Shown here: positions 60,923-64,000 of the stretch, one piece after another
How the letters are laid out: each line of letters begins with the position of its first letter
Numbering within the stretch: the first letter of the stretch is position 1
From: Marisa cornuarietis
Taxonomy: Eukaryota > Mollusca > Gastropoda > Architaenioglossa > Ampullariidae
Reading direction: 5' to 3'
NCBI GenBank assembly: GCA_004794655.1
Contig: SMMW01000056.1
Span: 3,625,001-3,689,000 of the forward strand
Length of the DNA: 64,000 nt
Notes under the pieces: model-generated
Told to the model about the DNA's origin: nothing
What the model saw: the letters and a program-made list of their open reading frames with translations, nothing else
The model's database searches: none
Program-made: the position numbers and the translations under genes

Positions 60923-63900
60923 TCCGCCTGGAAACCCCCCGGGTAACCTGCCGGTCCCAAGCCCGGATGAAGGAGGAGGGTTGGGCGTGGGGTTAGCAAC
61001 CCCACCCTGTAAAACAACCCTGCTACAGAAACCGCAAAAAGAACATTACCACAACGAGAGCCTGGACGGGAAGATCCCTCCTTGGAGGGGCCTATGATGT
61101 GTGCTGACGAAAGCCCTCGGGAAGTCAGCTCGCCGACCTATCTTCTCACGGCCAAGGCAAAAACCAGGATAGGGACCTGGAACATCAGAACCCTATACGA
61201 GCAAGGTAAATCAGCTCAGGTAGCACAGGAGATGAAGAACTATGGCATCAAGCTCCTTGGCCTGTGCGAGACCAGATGGAATGGTAGCGGTCAGACCAGA
61301 CTCTCATCAGGGGAGACTATCATCTACTCTGGACATGAAGATCCTGACCATGACCACTCACAAGGAGTAGCAGTACTGATGACACAGGAGGCTGCAAGGG
61401 CACTAATAACATGGGAACCAGTTTCTCCACGACTCATGTCAGCTCGGTTCAACTCCAAAGGAAGAAAGATCACCATCATCCAGTGCAATGCACCTACCAA
61501 CGCAGCAAAAGAAGAGGAGAAGGAGGACTTTTACAACTCCCTACAAGCGCTGGTTGATCGTACTCCAAGACGAGACCTGAAGATCATCATGGGCGACATG
61601 AATGCCAAAGTTGGAGATAACAACACGGACAAAGAACACATAATGGGAAAGCACGGTGTGGGCAACTGCAATGAGAATGGTGAGCTGTTCACAGTCTTCT
61701 GCTTGTTCAACGACCTTGTAATCGGAGGCACAGTCTTTCCTCACAAAACCATTCACAAGACCACCTGGACTTCACCAGATGGAAATACAGAAAACCAGAT
61801 CGATCACATCACCATCGATCGACAGTTTCGAAGAAGTCTGCTGGACGTCAGAGTAAAGCGAGGTGCAGATGCAGCCACAGACCACCATCTACTTGTGGCA
61901 ACCATGAAGATAAAGCTGAGGTCCTTCCATGACTCATCGGACAGACCGCACCACAAATTCAACGTGCAGTTCCTCAGAGATCGGAATAAACAAGAAGAGT
62001 TCAACTGCGAAGTAAAAAACAGGTTTGCGGCACTGGAAGGACTCTTGGAAGAAACAGTGACCAACCACTGGACAAGAATACAAGAGACCTGGAAAACTTC
62101 CTGCACACACGTTCTGGGGAAGAAAGGAAAACAGCATAAGGAATGGCTGAATATAAAGACCTGGCAAAAAATAGAGCAAAGAAAAGAGCTGAAGCAGAAG
62201 ATCAACCAATGTCAAGACCAGCAGGAAAAAGAAGAACTCAGAGCAAAATACTGGGAGATAAACAGAGAAGTAAAAAAGAGCGCAAGAGATGACAAGAGGC
62301 AGTTCACACACAAGATGGCAGAAGAGGCAGAACAAGCAGCTGGGCAAAATAACACAAAGAGACTATATGAAATTACAAGAATTCTGGCAGGAAGAAAAAA
62401 CACCAATGCGTGCAGACCAATAAAGGATAAGAATGGCAGCGCCATCACCGGAGATGCAGAAACAAGATCACGCTGGGTGGAACATTTTGATGAAATACTT
62501 AACCGACCATCACCAACAACCACCTTGGACATTCCCCCAGCTGCCGAACAGCTTCAAGTAAACACCAGCCCACCAACCAAGGCAGAAATCATCAAAGCCA
62601 TCAAGTCCTTGAAGTCTGGCAAGGCGGCAGGCCCAGATGGCATTCCTGCTGAAGCACTAAAGGCAGATCCAACAGCCGCAGCAGAGATGTTACACCCACT
62701 GCTGAAGAAAATTTGGGAACAGGAACAAGTTCCAGCAGACTGGAAGCTTGGCTACCTAGTAAAGCTACCCAAAAAAGGCGACCTTACACAGTGCAGCAAT
62801 TGGCGTGGGATTATGCTGTTGTCCACTCCTAGCAAGGTGCTGACCAGAATCATCCTGGAGAGACTAAAAAATGCCCTAGACAAGAGACTGCGGCAAGAAC
62901 AGGCAGGCTTTCGGCAGGGAAAATCATGCATAGACCAAATCGCTACACTACGAAATATTATTGAACAGTCCATTGAATGGCAGGCACCACTATACATAAC
63001 CTTTGTGGATTTTGAGAAAGCCTTTGACTCCGTAGACAGGGAAACCATCTGGAAACTGATGCAGCACTACGGATTTCCACCAAAGTTTATTGCCATCATC
63101 CAACAGCTGTATGAGGACTCGAAATGCCAGGTGATCCACAACGGAAAGCTGACTGACCCCTTCACAGTGAGGACTGGAGTGAGGCAAGGATGTATGCTCT
63201 CACCGACAATCTTCCTGATCGTCATAGACTGGATCATGAGAAGAACAACCTCTAACAGTAACACGGGCATTCAGTGGACCTTCGCCAGGCAACTTGAAGA
63301 CCTCGACTTTGCAGATGACATCAGCCTGCTGTCCCACAAACAACAACACGCACAAACAAAGCTCACTCGGCTCGCAGAAGAAGCAGCAATGACGGGCTTG
63401 ACCATCAACATCAAGAAGACGGAAGTAATGCGGGTCAACAACAAGCAAGAAGCCCCACTACAACTGCATGGGGAATGCATTACAGAGTCTGACCGTTTCA
63501 CCTACCTTGGCAGCATAGTCAGCAAAATGGAGGTTCAGATGAGGATGCAAGAAGCCGAACAAACAAAGCCAGGCTTGCATTCCACACCCTACGACCTATC
63601 TGGAACTCCAAAGCTCTATCTTTACACACCAAGATCCGCATCTTTAACACAAATGTAAAGGCAATACTTCTATATGGATCCGAGACATGGCGGGTGACAA
63701 ATGCCATTACTAACAAGATACAGACATTCGTCAACAGATGTCTGCGCCACATCCTCAACATCAGATGGCCTGATAAGATCTCCAATATAGACCTGTGGGA
63801 GAGAACCAATCAAAAACCTGCTAGCCAAGACATCAGGAAGCGGAAGTGGGGCTGGATTGGTCACACCTTACGAAAGCCAGCCGACAACTTAACAAGACAA

Positions 63901-64000
63901 GCTCTGGGCTGGAACCCACAGGGGAGGCGCAGGGCTGGGAGACCCAGAGAGACGTGGAGGAGATCAGTCCACAGAGAGGCAGAGACAGCTGGCATGACAT
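60923..64000 (+). mobile_element. Near full-length RTE-like non-LTR retrotransposon (3' end outside window)
   Basis: The first base is defined by comparison with the 216-bp copy at 18633-18848, which begins at the same TCCGCCTGG. The 171-bp 5' UTR contains a strong hairpin GTGGGGTT-AGC-AACCCCAC. One long frame with an endonuclease followed by reverse transcriptase comes next, then a C-terminal region in a shifted frame to the window edge. It inserted into the pogo-like element, in the same strand sense as Rassf. Confidence 0.88.
61094..63658 (+). CDS. LINE endonuclease-reverse transcriptase (frameshifted copy)
   Basis: The product nicks target DNA and copies element RNA there by target-primed reverse transcription. 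From the first ATG (61094; a second follows at once) the frame holds an endonuclease/exonuclease/phosphatase domain: WN at 29-30, Glu59 in CETRW, GDMNAK near 167 and a TDHH near 262-265. The reverse transcriptase domain (about 480-770) has [12 protein letters not shown] near 643, [10 protein letters not shown] near 695 and FADD with the catalytic Asp pair at 741-742. At an A run (63524-63527) one base appears lost. From 63526 the next frame stays open to 64000 and encodes the normal tail ([38 protein letters not shown]). So the stop at 63658 truncates the protein. The RTE-like assignment is tentative. Confidence 0.85.
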   Translation: MMCADESPREVSSPTYLLTAKAKTRIGTWNIRTLYEQGKSAQVAQEMKNYGIKLLGLCETRWNGSGQTRLSSGETIIYSGHEDPDHDHSQGVAVLMTQEAARALITWEPVSPRLMSARFNSKGRKITIIQCNAPTNAAKEEEKEDFYNSLQALVDRTPRRDLKIIMGDMNAKVGDNNTDKEHIMGKHGVGNCNENGELFTVFCLFNDLVIGGTVFPHKTIHKTTWTSPDGNTENQIDHITIDRQFRRSLLDVRVKRGADAATDHHLLVATMKIKLRSFHDSSDRPHHKFNVQFLRDRNKQEEFNCEVKNRFAALEGLLEETVTNHWTRIQETWKTSCTHVLGKKGKQHKEWLNIKTWQKIEQRKELKQKINQCQDQQEKEELRAKYWEINREVKKSARDDKRQFTHKMAEEAEQAAGQNNTKRLYEITRILAGRKNTNACRPIKDKNGSAITGDAETRSRWVEHFDEILNRPSPTTTLDIPPAAEQLQVNTSPPTKAEIIKAIKSLKSGKAAGPDGIPAEALKADPTAAAEMLHPLLKKIWEQEQVPADWKLGYLVKLPKKGDLTQCSNWRGIMLLSTPSKVLTRIILERLKNALDKRLRQEQAGFRQGKSCIDQIATLRNIIEQSIEWQAPLYITFVDFEKAFDSVDRETIWKLMQHYGFPPKFIAIIQQLYEDSKCQVIHNGKLTDPFTVRTGVRQGCMLSPTIFLIVIDWIMRRTTSNSNTGIQWTFARQLEDLDFADDISLLSHKQQHAQTKLTRLAEEAAMTGLTINIKKTEVMRVNNKQEAPLQLHGECITESDRFTYLGSIVSKMEVQMRMQEAEQTKPGLHSTPYDLSGTPKLYLYTPRSASLTQM

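Noticed and set aside
60923..61093. HDV-like self-cleaving ribozyme at the LINE 5' end
   Set aside because: A GGTCCCAAGCC stretch and a strong hairpin recall HDV-like folds, which are known at 5' ends of some RTE and R2 elements. I could not pair a P1 helix starting at the first base, nor a matching P2 strand, by eye.
61531..63864. Many minus-strand frames over the LINE
   Set aside because: Antisense shadows of the long endonuclease/reverse-transcriptase frame.

Overview
This window reads as intron-rich animal nuclear DNA. Genes are split into short exons with GT-AG introns, intergenic and intronic DNA is AT-rich, and there are many microsatellites, tRNA-derived SINE pieces, non-LTR retrotransposon pieces and small DNA transposons. 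The repeat set and the kinds of genes suggest a lophotrochozoan, probably a mollusc (perhaps a gastropod). That placement is an inference and rests partly on remembered repeat motifs.

Three host genes can be read. Two are effector-type caspase genes arranged head to head. Caspase A lies on the minus strand (coding exons between 12778 and 7974, 295 residues) and caspase B on the plus strand (13788-16455, 326 residues). Their start codons are about 1 kb apart, so they probably share a bidirectional promoter. Both have six coding exons with the same intron phase series (1,2,1,0,1), which points to an inverted duplication. Both keep the catalytic His-Gly and Gln-Ala-Cys-Arg-Gly motifs. The third gene is a plus-strand Rassf homologue. 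Eight coding exons are visible from 22089 to 59495, encoding an N-terminal LIM domain, a RASSF2/4/6-like middle region and the start of a Ras-association domain. The rest of that domain and the expected SARAH helix lie beyond the window.

Layout: 1-4.7 kb holds repeats, a 144-bp MITE, a possible LTR end and a SINE. 4.7-8 kb is AT-rich and probably the caspase A 3' UTR. 8-16.5 kb is the caspase pair. 16.5-21.4 kb is intergenic with retroelement remnants, including a 216-bp copy of only the 5' end of a LINE, flanked by 16-bp target-site duplications. 21.4-59.5 kb is Rassf, with an 18.9-kb first intron containing a CpG-rich internal region and a cluster of five CACGTG boxes. Intron 3 holds a candidate second first exon (46104-46240) that would give a LIM-less isoform. 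59.5-64 kb is a later Rassf intron carrying a pogo/Tigger-like remnant, into which a nearly full-length LINE with one frameshift has inserted.

The three genes are linked by theme. Caspases execute apoptosis, and RASSF proteins connect Ras-type GTPases to MST/Hippo kinases, which caspases cleave in other animals. Caspase B carries a DEVD-G sequence in its intersubunit linker, the classical effector-caspase site, so caspase A could activate it. No bacterial features, CRISPR arrays or convincing free-standing tRNA or rRNA genes were seen.
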